From Rebecca billardiae RCC1528 (lineage: Eukaryota > Haptophyta), in assembly GCA_965240325.2 (NCBI GenBank), contig OZ251230.1:2294001-2358000 (forward strand): 64,000 nt of DNA, given 5' to 3'. The notes below the pieces were generated by a model. That model was not told where the DNA came from, ran no database searches, and worked only from the letters and a program-made list of their open reading frames with translations. The translations under genes were made by a program, and so were the position numbers. Of this stretch, positions 20,446 to 29,406 are shown one piece after another; within the stretch, counting starts at the first letter, position 1; every line of letters begins with the position of its first letter.

Positions 20446-22997
20446 GGCGGCGCAGCGCCAATGCGCCCCCGCCCCGCGCCCACGCGCCGCACTGGCGCCC
20501 TGCGCCGTGCGCGCGCCTCCGCCGGCGCATCGCCGACGTCTGGCCCCACCTGGCGCCGTACGATCTCGGCGCGCAGCGTGGAATCGCGCGGCAGCTGCAC
20601 GACGCCGCCTCCCAGCGCCGTAAAGTCCGCAGTGTTGCCGCGCTGCGAGTAGTGGAACTCGATGCCTGCGTCCGCGCAGTGCTCGACCGACAGCAGCGGC
20701 GCCGTGACGCGCCGCGACGCCCACGCCTCGATCTCGAGCGTGAGGACCTTGTCGCTGTCGTCGTCCGCCGCAAGCTTGACCACCAGGGTCCCGCGGTGAG
20801 TGACCCGCTCCCGCGCACCGTTCCCCCACTCGATCTGACATGCGCCGTCCACCGGGGTAAGATTCGTCAAATCCTCGGCCATGGCGATGTTCTTCCGTGC
20901 GCCAGTGTCAAACACCAACGCCCGCGTGTTGTCCTCCGGCGGCGCCACGCGTGCCTCGGCCGCCCGCGCCGCGACGATCTCGATGTCCTCGTCGCGCTGC
21001 GCCCTGCCACCGATAGCCGCGCCAATAGGCGCCAAGCCGAGTCCGGCGCCGCCGCCGCCGCCGTCTCCGGCGTCAGCGTCACCGTCGCCACCAACGGCGC
21101 CGTCGGGCTCGTCCCCCTGCTCGGGAGCGAACGCGACCTGCGTGCGGACCGTGCCGCCGCCGTTGCCATTACCGACCACGGCGCGGGTGCTGCCCCCGCC
21201 ACCGCCGCCGCCACCGCCACCGCCGCTCCGATGTGAGCCACGGCTGCGATCCGACCGCGTCGACGCCGCGTCATCGCCAGCGTTCGAGTCGCGATCAGCC
21301 TGTGTCACCTGCGGGCAGTAACGCTTGATATGCCCCACGGCGCCGCACTTGTAGCAGCGCGGCCCGTGCGCGTCGTCGGAGTCGTCCTGGCCTCCGCGGC
21401 CGGCGCCGCGGCCAGTGCCGCCGCCGCCACCGCCACGACCTCCGCCGCCGCCACCACGGCCAGCCGGCGACTTCGTGTCGCCGCCGCCGCCACCCGCCGA
21501 CGCCGCCGCCGCCTGCGCCAGGCGGAGCCCGTCGATTGGGTGCGCGCGGGTAGCGCCGCCGCCTCCTGGCGTGCGGCCACCCGCCCCTGGGCGCCCAGGG
21601 CCGCCGCGGTCAACCCGCTTGCCCTTGGAGAAGTCCCAGTCCTCGAACTTGCCGTTGAGCTCGTGCACGAGCTCCTGCACGTCGAAGTTCGTCACGGTCC
21701 TGTAGTCCTTCGACTCGTACCGCGTCCGCATCTCGATGCCCGCGCCCACCGACGGAATGAACTCGATGAGCCGCGCAAGCATCTCCGCCGCTGGCGCTGC
21801 GTCACTCAGCTCCTGCAGCAGCACGTGGTTGTGCTGTAGCACCTGGAAGAGCTCGAGGGCGCCGACGCCGTCCTTGCCGCAATCCGGCAGGACCGTCCGG
21901 TGCCAGCGTGCCCGCACCGACATGTACTTCCGCATGTCGTCGGGCTTGCGCATGCGCAGGATCGTCTTCCACAGGTACAGAAACTCGCGCCCCGGCGTAA
22001 GTGCGCCCCGGCGCGCGCGCTCCTCCTGCACCTCCGGCTGCGTCTCCATGAGGCGGTTGATGTGCTGCCACGCAGCCTCCGTCACCCACGACCGCAGCTC
22101 GGTGCGTAAGAAAGCCGTCCCTTTCTCGTACTGCGCCCCGGCGTACTTGGCGGGGTCCGCCTCGTCGCCGTCCGGCGCTGCCTCCAACACGCTCTGTCGG
22201 AGCTTTATGTCCAGCATGGCGTGCTCGCTCGCCTGCCGCTCATACATCTGTTCCTCGGTCTCGCGCTCGCGGCGGTAGAGCTCGCGCGCGCGCGGATCGA
22301 GCGTCACGGCAGCGCCGCCCGCGGGCGCCGCGCCACCGATCCCGCCGGCGCCGCCCGTAGGCGCCGCGCCGACGCCGGCGCCGCCCGCAGGCGTCGCGCC
22401 GTCAGTCCCAGCCGGCGCATCTGCAGCGCCGCCTGTGCCCACACCCGGACTGGGTGTGCCGGCCGCCGGACCCGGAGAAATTCCGGATCCGCCGCCCGCC
22501 GCCGGACCTGAACCCGGTCCGGTCGCCGTCGGGCCACCCGGAGTGGCTAAACCACTCCCCGCGCCCGCCGAGGCAGCCTGCGCGTAGCTTGGCGCCTGCC
22601 TCGCCCCCGCCGCCGCCGCCGCCGCGCGTTCCGCCGCGGCCCGGCGCTCGGCGTGCTCGCGGCGCTCGTGCTCGTGGCGATGGTCGAGCAGCCGCTGCTG
22701 CAGCGCGTAGTTCTCACGCGCCAGGTCCATCCGCTCGGCACTGACCTTGATCATCTTCGCCGCGGATGGGTTGAAAGTTGCCCACGTCGAGTTGTACTCC
22801 TCGAGCGTGTTGATGCGGTGCTCCGCGTTCGGGCCGTGCGTCACGATGATGCCGTTCAGTGCGGACATCGTAGCACCTTGCCCCGCCGGAAGCGCCGCCA
22901 GCCTGCTCGCCGATTGCGCGAGCCAGCGCTGCTGATTGCCCTTGTCGTTGAGCATCCCCACGTCGACCGAGCCGTGCATCCGGCCGCTCGTGCCCAT
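20433..22997 (-). CDS. gag: Copia Gag with zinc knuckle and aspartic protease
   Basis: The frame is open from the LTR edge (ATG at 23054 overlaps the last LTR base). I prefer the ATG at 22997, giving 854 residues; the upstream one would add 19. It contains an Ala/Gly/Pro-rich segment, a helical capsid-like region (QYEKGTAFLRTELRSWVTEA), and Gly-rich linkers. A CCHC knuckle CYKCGAVGHIKRYC (C-x2-C-x4-H-x4-C) lies near residue 550, and a retropepsin site VFDTGARKNIA near residue 697 (DTGA where most copia elements have DSGA). It terminates at TAA 20435-20433, only two codons after a CCCAAAC heptamer, so most ribosomes should make Gag-Pro and a minority Gag-Pro-Pol. Confidence 0.92.
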   Translation of the reverse strand: MGTSGRMHGSVDVGMLNDKGNQQRWLAQSASRLAALPAGQGATMSALNGIIVTHGPNAEHRINTLEEYNSTWATFNPSAAKMIKVSAERMDLARENYALQQRLLDHRHEHERREHAERRAAAERAAAAAAGARQAPSYAQAASAGAGSGLATPGGPTATGPGSGPAAGGGSGISPGPAAGTPSPGVGTGGAADAPAGTDGATPAGGAGVGAAPTGGAGGIGGAAPAGGAAVTLDPRARELYRRERETEEQMYERQASEHAMLDIKLRQSVLEAAPDGDEADPAKYAGAQYEKGTAFLRTELRSWVTEAAWQHINRLMETQPEVQEERARRGALTPGREFLYLWKTILRMRKPDDMRKYMSVRARWHRTVLPDCGKDGVGALELFQVLQHNHVLLQELSDAAPAAEMLARLIEFIPSVGAGIEMRTRYESKDYRTVTNFDVQELVHELNGKFEDWDFSKGKRVDRGGPGRPGAGGRTPGGGGATRAHPIDGLRLAQAAAASAGGGGGDTKSPAGRGGGGGGRGGGGGGTGRGAGRGGQDDSDDAHGPRCYKCGAVGHIKRYCPQVTQADRDSNAGDDAASTRSDRSRGSHRSGGGGGGGGGGGSTRAVVGNGNGGGTVRTQVAFAPEQGDEPDGAVGGDGDADAGDGGGGGAGLGLAPIGAAIGGRAQRDEDIEIVAARAAEARVAPPEDNTRALVFDTGARKNIAMAEDLTNLTPVDGACQIEWGNGARERVTHRGTLVVKLAADDDSDKVLTLEIEAWASRRVTAPLLSVEHCADAGIEFHYSQRGNTADFTALGGGVVQLPRDSTLRAEIVRRQVGPDVGDAPAEARARRRAPVRRVGAGRGRIGAAPPPNA
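20439..20445 (-). promoter_or_regulatory. Programmed -1 frameshift heptamer CCCAAAC
   Basis: In the gag frame the codons read C-CCA-AAC-GCC-TAA, the canonical X-XXY-YYZ arrangement. Slipping one base back yields CCC-AAA-CGC-CTA, which continues straight into the long pol frame. The frame relation (gag to pol is -1) and the immediately following stop both fit. A downstream structure is expected but cannot be folded here. Confidence 0.85.
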
Positions 22998-23053
22998 CGG
23001 CGCGATCGATGAGAAAGCGCCGCGCGTACGATCCCTCCCGATCGCTGCATGCA

Positions 23054-23775
23054 TATTGGGTAAACGCGAGCTCCGAGCGTCTCGAGCCCTGCTAAGAGCT
23101 CACCGGCACGTCCTCGGGCGCGTCGTCGGTGACGCCCACGAAGGCAATCTCGACCCTCGCTCCTCTGACGAGCGAAGCTAATCCTCCTGCCGCAACCAAC
23201 TTTCGGTTGCGCAGGGTGACACGGCATTTTGCGGCCCGGCTCGGGAATCTTGTAACCTTCCTGAGCCCCGCTTCCGTGCGTCCGCCAATCGCAGGCGTTA
23301 CCGACGCACCGCCGTAAGCTCATCTTTCCCCCAGGTACTCGGTAATGTCATCGGACCTGGGTAAGCTGCGCACGGACCCATGATCCCGGATTCTCGATTC
23401 TCAAAACTGAGACTCCGGGCGTCCATGAATGAAGTGATCGAGTCCGTTGTTCCTTGGACTCTTCCACGATGGCGCCCGCCTGTGCCGCCGGCGTGCCATC
23501 CGTGCCGCGCTGCGCCGGGCCGTACCGCCCGCGCACGCGCCGCGTCCGTGTCGCTCCGCGTCCGCGCTGCCGCGTCCGCGCTCCGCGTCCACGTCGCTCC
23601 GCGCCAGCGCTGCTGCGCTCGCGCTCCTGCCGCCGCGCGCGCCGCGCGCGCGCGCCGCCAGAGCCAGCCACTGCGTAGCTGATGCCGCCGGCCCGCCTGG
23701 TGCGGCGCCGGCCCTGACGTCCCAGCGGCGACGCCATCTGCTGAGATGCGCGCCCCAGGCTGCGTCAGCTCAACA
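23054..23775 (-). repeat. 5' LTR (722 bp) of the copia element
   Basis: Matches 16403-17124 throughout as far as I can compare. It would contain the element's promoter and RNA start. It is followed by TATTA at 23776-23780. Confidence 0.95.
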
Positions 23776-23780
23776 TATTA
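23776..23780. repeat. Target-site duplication TATTA, right
   Basis: Exact match to 16398-16402. Confidence 0.9.
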
Positions 23781-25026
23781 TAAACATATCTGATATCACT
23801 CAGCATGGACGCACGACATAGTCAGGACCAACATGAACAGGTACCGATGACGGGGCACCTGGGTCGATCCTGATTCGTCGGCAGCAGTGGGCGATCGTCG
23901 ACAAGTTGGCCTTGGTGGTAGATCACCGCCTGCACCGCCGGATCGAATAGCAATTGAGCGCGGTCCGTAGGTCCGTTGGCGTTGAGCACTTGAGCCGTGT
24001 CACTAGGGACTGCCAGCGCGCGGATCCACCGTGCGCTGCGCGGCTCGAATAATCACGCATGCTGACCTGCTGACTCCGAGTCTGAAGAGTGAAGTCTCGC
24101 TGCGGTGCCCCGTCAGTCGAGGGCACTACGGACTGGGTGCAGGTCTCAGGCGCTGGTAGCAGCTGGTCCATTGCCTGCCCCGTGCGCCCCGAGCGCCGGT
24201 CGCCGGTGCGCGCTTGCCGCTCGCCGTCCAGCCGTGGCTCAGGCTGGCTGGCGGCAGCATGCGCTGCTGCGTCGTCCAGGCCTCCAGGCGTCAGAGCGCT
24301 TTGCCCAGGCTGCTGATGCGGCGCGGCGCCTCCTCGTCGTCCAAGTTGTCGTCCGAAGGCGCCAGTCTCGGTCCGCGTGGACGGGGAGGCAGCAGGCCCG
24401 ACGGGCCGGACGGGCGCCCACTCCGCGCCCAGGACCAGACTGTGCGGTGTGCCGAGCGGTCGACGCCCACGCGCGCCAGCCATTGCCCGCGCGTCCCACG
24501 CCGAGGCTTCTTCTTCCGCTTCTGAGAGTGTTGCCGCACGTCGTTCGCCTGCAGCACCTAAGCGTCCGAGCCCTGCGCGGCGGACGGGCGCGCCGGCGGG
24601 GCCGGCTTGCGTTGTGAGTTGGGCTCTGCTGCGCACTTGCGCCACCGACCGGGCAAAATTGGCGGCATTTGGCATGTGCTGATTAGTATTGGGTGGGGAA
24701 CCTCAGTACCCGTGGGCACCTGTATTTGTTCCATTCATCGAGTGGTTCCGAAACACCCAAAAAAAAACAGTTCATACTCGAACTCCCTGCACAGTGGCTA
24801 CAACAAATATGACCAACCCTCTTGAGTACCATCTATATGGCGGGCCGTATATATATATGTTCATAACGATAAGTGCAAGTGGTACTGTGGTAGGGAAAAA
24901 GCCGTTCAGGCTCTGCTCGCAGCCTCTCCGGTGAATAATAATAGGCGCGCCGCGCGGCGCCGCCGCCCCTAAGCTCTCGACGAAAGTGGGTGGAGCTGCG
25001 GCGACTAAAGAGCAAGCAGCGGGCAT
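23781..25026. other. Intergenic; one doubtful open frame
   Basis: Contains a minus-strand frame (24675-23923, 250 codons) with no recognisable domain, and a poly-A run and AT-rich patch near 24765-24860. The 12-mer TGGCGGGCCGTA is at 24838. Confidence 0.4.
23923..24675 (-). CDS. Uncharacterised open frame
   Basis: 250 codons starting MPNAANFARSVAQVRSRAQ. Composition is Ala/Arg/Gly-rich in the first half but mixed toward the end (MRDYSSRAAHGGSARW). No domain, signal or membrane segment is recognised. In GC-rich DNA a frame of this length can occur by chance, so it is listed only as a possibility. Confidence 0.25.
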   Translation of the reverse strand: MPNAANFARSVAQVRSRAQLTTQAGPAGAPVRRAGLGRLGAAGERRAATLSEAEEEASAWDARAMAGARGRRPLGTPHSLVLGAEWAPVRPVGPAASPSTRTETGAFGRQLGRRGGAAPHQQPGQSALTPGGLDDAAAHAAASQPEPRLDGERQARTGDRRSGRTGQAMDQLLPAPETCTQSVVPSTDGAPQRDFTLQTRSQQVSMRDYSSRAAHGGSARWQSLVTRLKCSTPTDLRTALNCYSIRRCRR

Positions 25027-26013
25027 ATGGCGTGGGTGCAGCTGCACGCGCCGTCGTGGGTGCAGCTGCACGCGCCGCTGCCGGCGCCGATGCAGGGGCC
25101 GCCCACCGCTGGCACGGTTGGGCGCCTTGCGTACAGCCACCACGGGTGCGACGGGGCGCCGTCCTTCGGCATGCCGGGCGACGTGCGCGCCAGCCGGTAT
25201 GCCCCGCACAACAAGCTCAGCGGCATGGTCGGCACGAAGTGCCGCACGTGCGCTGTTGCTGGCTGCGCGAAGGTGCCCTCGTTCGGCATGCCGGGTGACG
25301 TCCGCCCCAGTCGGTGCGCCTTGCACAAGCTCGAAGGCATGTCCGCCATGAAAAGCCGGGCGTGTAGCCACCCTGGCTGCTCCAAGGTCCCGTCCTTTGG
25401 CATGCCGGGTGACGTTCGACCCAGCCGGTGCGCCGCGCACAAGAGCGAGGGCATGTTTGGCATGAAGGGCCGCACCTGCAACCATCCGGGGTGTACGAAG
25501 CGACCGTCCTTCGGCAGGCCTGGCGATCACCACGCCCGCCGCTGCGCTGAGCACAAGATGCTCGGCATGGTCAAGCACGCCACGAGGCGCGAGCTCGACG
25601 AAGCCGGCCGCGCCGCGGGGCATCACCACTTCGCGAGCGCCGTGGCATCCCAGGCGCAAAGACTCCATGCAATGAGCACAGCTCCGATGGCCCTGCCGCC
25701 GCCGGTGCCCGCCCCGCCATCGGTGCGTGTGCTGGCCGGCATCGTGGCGCCCATCTCGCCTGCCAGCGATGGCCACCCGCACAGCACCACCATCAACCCG
25801 AACGCTGCTGATCCAGCATCGGCCCGTGTGGTGCTGCCCACGGGTGGCACTGGGCGTCTCGTGTTCCCATTCGTCGACGTCAGCTGGGGTGTCGACGGTC
25901 GGTGGCTTACGCGGCCCTGCGACGCAGACGATTGGCACACGCGCGTCCCGCCCCCCTCCACTACGTGCAACACGTACCTGGCAGTCATCCAAGCACCAGC
26001 ACGACGCATGTGA
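25027..26013 (+). CDS. EsV-1-7 cysteine-repeat protein, four tandem units
   Basis: 328 residues, one exon. Residues about 37-188 are four 38-residue units (25135-25590). Units 2-4 fit C-x4-C-x16-C-x2-H-x12 exactly, for instance CAVAGC, then AKVPSFGMPGDVRPSR, then CALH. Unit 1 is degenerate: the first and third Cys are lost and the last position is PHN. This spacing is the EsV-1-7 repeat, known from the brown-algal developmental regulator IMM, from other stramenopile, haptophyte and green algal proteins, and from large algal viruses. The biochemical role is unknown; zinc binding is plausible from the CCCH set. The N-terminus has a small internal duplication (WVQLHAP twice). The C-terminal half is Pro/Ser-rich and unrecognised. 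Transfer to or from a large DNA virus is possible but not shown. Confidence 0.85.
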   Translation: MAWVQLHAPSWVQLHAPLPAPMQGPPTAGTVGRLAYSHHGCDGAPSFGMPGDVRASRYAPHNKLSGMVGTKCRTCAVAGCAKVPSFGMPGDVRPSRCALHKLEGMSAMKSRACSHPGCSKVPSFGMPGDVRPSRCAAHKSEGMFGMKGRTCNHPGCTKRPSFGRPGDHHARRCAEHKMLGMVKHATRRELDEAGRAAGHHHFASAVASQAQRLHAMSTAPMALPPPVPAPPSVRVLAGIVAPISPASDGHPHSTTINPNAADPASARVVLPTGGTGRLVFPFVDVSWGVDGRWLTRPCDADDWHTRVPPPSTTCNTYLAVIQAPARRM

Positions 26014-26032
26014 TTGAATGAGATTGAGAATC

Positions 26033-27260
26033 GGCTCCGGATTCGGTTGACCCCTGCCAGTGGCGGGCATTCTGAGAACCGAGTCGAAGTCACTCGAGCG
26101 GACCATAGCCGGGTCCCTCCCGACCCCCGATTGATGACTTCAAAGCGACATTGAGCATACACCCACCTCCCAATATGTTTCAGGCTCAATTTTCATAAGT
26201 AACACATACAGAAATCTGACCGAAATCCGAAAATGGGTAAATGCATATTGGCGCGGGTATTTCTGACGGAACTTGTATTCCATTTCATGCATCACGCACG
26301 CCATGACCATGTATGTCACGCCTCACGGCAGCTCACCCGGCCCCGCACTCTTGTGCCGCGCTCTTCTCTCAGCTGGTACACCGCCGGACGCGGCCGCTCC
26401 GCCGCCGCTGCCGCGTGCCTCCGCCTCGTGCCGCGTGCTGGGGCGCCGCTGAAAGTCGGGCGTGATCGGTTGCACGGGCGTGAGCACGACAACGCCGCGG
26501 ACGATCGTGTCGCTCTCGATCTCGCCGGTGCCCAGCTCGCGCGAGCGCCGGTCAAGATCCATGCGCGCGTATCGCTTGAAATCAGACTCGCCCCCCCATC
26601 GTCCACCACTGCCCGTCCGCCTCCTTCTGCCGCTTGCTGCTTGTCTCGGGCTCTGAGTCGCCCTCGTCGCGACTTGCAGTGTCGAGCGCGTAAGGATCAC
26701 AAAGTACTCGTCCAGACAGAGAGGCCTGAGCTTATCGACGACGAGATGGAAAAGCATCCGCTCCATCGTGTTGTGCGTCCTCGACATGTTCACCTTGATC
26801 TGATTGCAGAGGTCCGGAGACGGCGCAACGTGCAGAGAGGCTTGCACCGACCGTGGAGTGCACTGACGAGGTCGTGCCAGACACCGTGTGCACGATCTCC
26901 AGGTCACGCGCGACCGCAAAGAGGTGCTCGGCATCGCGGTCGCCAAGATTACCTCCCAGCTGTTCGTACGAGACGTCGGTGTCGAACACGATGCGCACAC
27001 CCACGCGACCCGCGCCCGCACCACCATAGTGGGCAAAAGGCCCAAAGTACCCGGACTCCCAGTAGAAATGGTGAAAATCGGGCTCTGGCGCCGTGTAAAA
27101 ACAAGCGATCGCGGCAAACGGTGCGGATTCGCGCTCAGCTCGCCAACCCGAGTCCAGCAAGCCTTCGACCGCCTCCGTGCGACCTCGCGAAGGTCGTTTT
27201 CATTTTCGGTACGCCCGGTTTCTATGACCGGACTGGCAGGGGTCAACCGAAGCCGGAGCC
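26033..27260. mobile_element. DNA transposon with 29-bp TIRs and 4-bp duplication (E1)
   Basis: Ends 26033-26061 and 27232-27260 are inverted copies sharing GGCTCCGG and TTCGGTTGACCCCTGCCAG with one mismatch. The flanks are AATC on both sides (26029-26032 and 27261-27264), a 4-bp target duplication. A related 487-bp element lies at 40809-41295. The interior (1.2 kb) carries minus-strand coding sequence. Four-base duplications occur in Sola and piggyBac elements (the latter only TTAA); the superfamily is not established. Confidence 0.8.
26582..27160 (-). CDS. Uncharacterised coding region inside transposon E1
   Basis: The first segment (start near 27160) is strongly protein-like: FHHFYWESGYFGPFAHYGG, then VGVRIVFDTDVSYEQLGGN. 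Near 26900 the protein-like frame changes, to APSPDLCNQIK. A clean GT-AG intron (26793-26726, phase 0) then leads to a 47-residue terminal exon ending QWWTMGGRV at 26582, with acidic and KRQK-type basic patches. The link between the first two segments is unresolved and could be a small intron or a frameshift. No family is recognised. It may be the element's own protein or captured host sequence. Confidence 0.4.
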
Positions 27261-27496
27261 AATCAGTGATTGATGATTGGCGGCTGGCAGCAATCATCAG
27301 CATCCACGGCATCCGTGGATTTCGAGGCCAACAGATACGCGCGGTTTGGGTCGTCGCGCTGGCGTTGCCATGAGGCCCCGCGGTCTGAGCCGACCGATGC
27401 AAGAGAGTCCCGGAAGCGCCCCGTCTGACCCTGACGCCGTCCGGTACTGATTAGCCTTTATTTATTTAATAATATATGGGCGTTAGTTAGTAGCAG

Positions 27497-27550
27497 TGTG
27501 ACGCGTCATGAAGTGACGTCGCGTCATGACGGCATGACGTCATGACGCGA
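27497..27550. repeat. Cluster of TGACG/CGTCA palindromes
   Basis: Contains TGACGCGTCATG, GTGACGTCGCGTCATGAC and ATGACGTCAT (27534-27543) within 55 bases. TGACGTCA is the classic bZIP/CREB palindrome. A second cluster near 28190-28250 includes GATGACGTCA and ATGACGCGTCAT. Either regulatory sites or the degenerate ends of a small element. Confidence 0.45.
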
Positions 27551-28489
27551 GGTATGGCGTAACGTGACGCCCGGACAGCGCTCTGCCCACGCCTGGCACA
27601 CCCGCGGACTCACAGTTCGAGCTAGTGCCACAGGCCGGCTGCCGCGCATTCGCGCCGGCGTCGCCACGCGCGCCGCCGGCCGGTCCGGGCCTCGCCGGCG
27701 CCGCGGTCAGGCCGGGGCGGCGGAGGGCGGTGCAGCCCTGCCCCAAGTCAACGCACCGGCGGCTCACGTGCGCGGTGTCATCCTCCAGCTCCACGGCCAC
27801 ATGGGTGCGGAAGCGGGAGCCCTCGCCTTTCAAGGGCGACGAGCCCATCTCCTCTGAGTGGACTGTGCGGTCCGGCCATGCACGGCCGGAACCCGGCGTC
27901 ACTTTGGCCTACGGAGTACGGGAAGCCGGGGCCGCCGGCGGCGGGATTCGGGTCTCGGGAACCGCCCTGAAGTACGTGATTCAAGCTAAGTTAAAGTACG
28001 TCGTCAAGCTACGTACCCATGTTTTAAAATAACACCAATAATTACACTATTGTCAGATCATCAGAAAGAATAGTAGACATGCGCGTTGTATAACCGATAA
28101 CGGACGAAACGGTCCCCGCCCAAAGACGTGTTGCTATGCCTATGACGCGTAGTAAAAGTTATTACGCGTATAAAACGCGTATGATTATAACCTCATGACG
28201 ATGACGTCAGACGCTAGAGAAATAATGGGCGTCTGAATGACGCGTCATAGCCCGCCAGGCCAGGCCCAGTGCCGCCGACTCGGAACTTGGCACGCCGGCG
28301 CGCACTGGTCATGGTGGTCGCTGCCCCTGTCCGCGTACTACGTCTACTAGTACTACAGTAGCTATACCGCCGCACCGGTCCGATGATTAAATGAGGATGA
28401 ATCCGAGCAGTGGCGCGGTCTCGTCTTAGGAGTCAGGTGAATCATGCACGTACAGTGTTAGTACAGCTAACTACTATGCAGTCATAACG

Positions 28490-28735
28490 AGTTACTAACG
28501 GACTTAATGCTTCGGAACTGATTCTAAGTCTAGCTAATATATATACTAATAATAAGTCGATCTTATTATTTTTAATTATTTATAATAGTAATCTAGTAAT
28601 AACTATATATATTGTAATAAAATGATTAATATATATATATTAACGACGTGGTATATATATGGCATTTACGTATTATAATTATAATTATAAAATTATAATT
28701 ATAATAATTGAAATTATAATAGAGCTAGCTTACTA
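28490..28735. repeat. AT-rich island with TATA/ATTATAAT runs
   Basis: Almost entirely A and T, including TATATATATA and repeated ATTATAATT blocks that are partly self-complementary, in otherwise GC-rich DNA. No coding potential. It lies about 150 bases beyond the 3' end of the minus gene at 28884. Confidence 0.8.
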
Positions 28736-28883
28736 GTTTGTGAGTGACGTGGTCGGCCGGCCGCGCAGAGCTACTGAGTTAGACGGCCCCAGCCGCAGCC
28801 GGGGGTGCGGGGCCGCCGTGCCAGGACAGTTCCCGGAATACCGCCGACTCGTAATCGCGGCCAAGAAGTCCCGTTCACCGCCT

Positions 28884-29255
28884 TCACCGGGATCCAAGCT
28901 CTGGTGAGGCACGAGCGTCGCGCAAGTATGCGCGGAGCGAGCGGCGCTCGTCGTCGAGGCGTGACACTGCACCGTCTATCAGCTCGTCGTCGACGTCGAC
29001 GAGCGCGCGTGCGCCCGCATGCGCGTCGTCCCGCGCCAGGCGAACCCGTTCCCTCACCACCTTGTCTGATGCTGCAGACACCATGTTCTGCCTCGTGGGC
29101 GTGGAGTTGGCGGCGGAGTCATCCGCGCCACCGTCCGCGAACAGGGCGAGGTCTGTGAGCCTCACGGGTTCGCGAGGCGCGTCGTCGTGCTCGACGGGGT
29201 GCGTGCCGGCTGCCGCAAGCAGTGCCAGCCGAGCTCGCTCCGCGCTGACTGCCAT
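28884..29255 (-). CDS. Small uncharacterised protein
   Basis: 123 residues from the ATG at 29255 (context ACGATGG). The sequence is helical and charged in the second half (VVRERVRLARDDAHAGARAL, LIDGAVSRLDDERRSLRAYL), suggesting an amphipathic helix or coiled coil. No signal peptide, membrane segment or known family is recognised. It is head to head with TFIIF-alpha across 151 bases, an arrangement typical of shared promoters, which supports it being a real gene. Confidence 0.5.
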   Translation of the reverse strand: MAVSAERARLALLAAAGTHPVEHDDAPREPVRLTDLALFADGGADDSAANSTPTRQNMVSAASDKVVRERVRLARDDAHAGARALVDVDDELIDGAVSRLDDERRSLRAYLRDARASPELGSR

Positions 29256-29406
29256 CGTGGAAAGATTTCAGATTATTTTGACGAGCAAACCAGCAGCAGC
29301 CTTTTCGAGTCGTCCTTGCGCGGGGGCCCTCGCGGGCGCCCGCGCGTTGCGCAGCCCCGTCGACACACGCTTGGCGAGTGCGCCCGACCAGGCAGGCGAG
29401 ACGGGC
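29256..29406. promoter_or_regulatory. Likely bidirectional promoter
   Basis: 151 bases between divergent starts at 29255 (minus) and 29407 (plus). Includes an AT-richer stretch around 29265-29295. No named element is evident. Confidence 0.35.

Larger units (their letters stand above)
16403..23775 (-). mobile_element. Complete Ty1/copia LTR retrotransposon
   Basis: A 7,373-bp element with two 722-bp LTRs that look identical, a perfect 5-bp target duplication (TATTA), a polypurine tract, gag-protease and integrase-RT-RNase H in that order. Integrase before reverse transcriptase places it in the copia order. Gag-pro and pol are in different frames joined by a -1 slippery site. No internal stop is visible in either frame, so it looks intact and recently inserted. 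It landed in an AT-rich intergenic pocket. No clear primer-binding site is recognisable after the 5' LTR (minus-strand sequence TGCATGCAGCG). Confidence 0.95.
27265..28883. other. Gene-free stretch with CRE-like palindromes and AT-rich island
   Basis: Two clusters of TGACGCGTCA/TGACGTCA-type palindromes (27497-27550 and 28190-28250) bracket about 700 bases. Then an AT-rich island runs from about 28490 to 28735. Open frames here have no protein-like features. Confidence 0.5.

Noticed and set aside
25027-26013. Viral integration as the origin of the EsV-1-7 gene
   Set aside because: No neighbouring viral structural or replication gene is present; the repeat family is also widespread in algal nuclear genomes.
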